This document shows positions 62,901 through 64,000 of a DNA stretch of 64,000 nucleotides, piece after piece. How positions within the stretch are numbered: position 1 is the first letter of the stretch; each line of letters begins with the position of its first letter. The notes below the pieces were generated by a model. The model worked only from the letters and a program-made list of their open reading frames with translations, did no database searches and was not told the DNA's origin. The position numbers were made by a program, and so were the translations under genes. Source of the stretch: Cerrena zonata (Eukaryota; Basidiomycota; Agaricomycetes; Polyporales; Cerrenaceae); the NCBI GenBank assembly GCA_038087015.1, contig JASBNA010000036.1:186001-250000 (forward strand), written 5' to 3'.

Positions 62901-62989
62901 CTCACCACAAAGGCCCATTTTGTAGAGCGACTATAGGCTGGATTGGGAAAGGAAGCAAATGGGCTCGAAAGAGTACCAGAAAAGCGCAT
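59947..62989 (-). CDS. Nucleotide-sugar-transporter-like membrane domain fused to glycosyltransferase-like domain
   Basis: One continuous multi-exon reading. The N-terminus MRFSGTLSSPFASFPNPAYS leads to WAFVLVFLFVWVINERLRT and GIFAVQATAIEFVKLALSLV, as in SLC35-type transporters. An acidic loop and more TM segments follow (ALSVILAFLAGLLFTYL, GYPVSVLFTFLTSFFILS, HFLLNVLGALFVIISAVYVA). The C-terminal domain contains FDNILLIVFFSHARYDANLD, IVFVGPGSREDAGFSHSYDV, MREYDCYDGYLWAPFDTLLN, and ETDCFLEIATPTVVHLVV. It ends YQIEREENSKPPQQ and resembles a Golgi glycosyltransferase fold, although I cannot name the family. One extra base at 61373-61374 (sense AAGGCC for AAGCC) separates the halves' frames. Introns around 61750-62040 are uncertain. 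Two separate genes is the alternative, but no promoter-sized gap separates them. Confidence 0.7.
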
Positions 62990-63391
62990 AACCTCCGAGG
63001 GACACTGCTCGAGTGAGTGATCCTTTACACCTGTTGCGCTTTACAAGCGAGAAGTCTGGATTGTTACTGCAGTTTTCTAGTATTTTCCAAGAGAGAAATG
63101 AAGGATGAACGGACGACAAGCCAGTAGACACCAATACAGCCACCCTAGGTTGGGTCAACGCGTAACGAATGTCAGAAGTACTATGTGCAGTACAAGAGCC
63201 GAAGTAAACGAGGCGCTCGGCCAATTGATCGAACTCACTATACGGTCTCCAGATTCAAGTACACTGTTCGAAATTCAAATGGACTCAAAGGGATACAGCG
63301 AAGAGAAGATTACATAGCCAGACAAACATCGGAATCTACAGCTATCAATATACAAGTAATCAATATGAAACATCTAGCTCGGGCGCGATAG
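62990..63391. other. Intergenic region between two minus-strand genes
   Basis: About 400 bp that should contain the promoter of the transporter/glycosyltransferase-like gene and the 3' UTR of the DAHP synthase gene. No gene seen. Confidence 0.45.

Positions 63392-64000
<609 letters not shown>

Overview
The window is nuclear DNA from a filamentous fungus, most likely a basidiomycete (Agaricomycetes-like). Genes are closely packed and cut by many short (about 45-70 nt) GT-AG introns. Several encode families expanded in mushroom-forming fungi: a laccase, a tandem cytochrome P450 cluster, DUF6533-like and seven-TM proteins, and a questin-oxidase-like enzyme. About 20 protein genes are recognisable. 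No complete tRNA or rRNA gene was seen.

Layout: 1-1.79 kb intergenic with degenerate repeats; 1.8-3.7 kb tail-anchored Sec14 protein; 3.9-10.6 kb three tandem P450 genes (minus strand); 11.7-13.05 kb V-ATPase subunit d; 13.75-22 kb a laccase surrounded by three related alpha/beta-hydrolase copies, one a clear remnant; 22.3-24.5 kb poly(A)-binding protein; 25.6-30.1 kb a pyrimidine-rich block without recognisable protein; 30.3-32.5 kb secreted protein of unknown function; 33.8-34.6 kb isoprenylcysteine methyltransferase; 35.5-36.9 kb seven-TM protein; 38.5-40.6 kb MFS permease; 41.1-41.8 kb HIT protein; 42.0-45.3 kb questin-oxidase-like enzyme and an Asp-nucleophile alpha/beta hydrolase; 46.3-49.2 kb Mps1 kinase; 49.7-53.6 kb Prp2 helicase, divergent from eIF2alpha (53.96-55.4 kb); 56.5-58.1 kb DUF6533-like protein; 59.2-59.7 kb small unknown protein; 59.9-63.0 kb transporter-like/glycosyltransferase-like fusion; 63.4-64 kb the 3' end of a DAHP synthase gene.

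The most unusual finding is three sense-strand copies of an HDV-like nested double-pseudoknot self-cleaving ribozyme (27558-27668, 29590-29679, 29993-30076). Their stem sequences differ completely but remain paired, while the joining segments are nearly constant (L3 TTTMCGY, ATAAGTA after P1, GAAACYAA before P2). They lie in the pyrimidine-rich block and point to an undescribed non-coding or retroelement-derived unit.

A second general finding is that six genes, including the essential Prp2 and eIF2alpha, break frame by one extra base exactly where GG or CC stands and one G or C is expected. This looks more like assembly or sequencing insertions than gene decay. Gene calls given as spans are start-to-stop over introns; the exon joins were made by eye.
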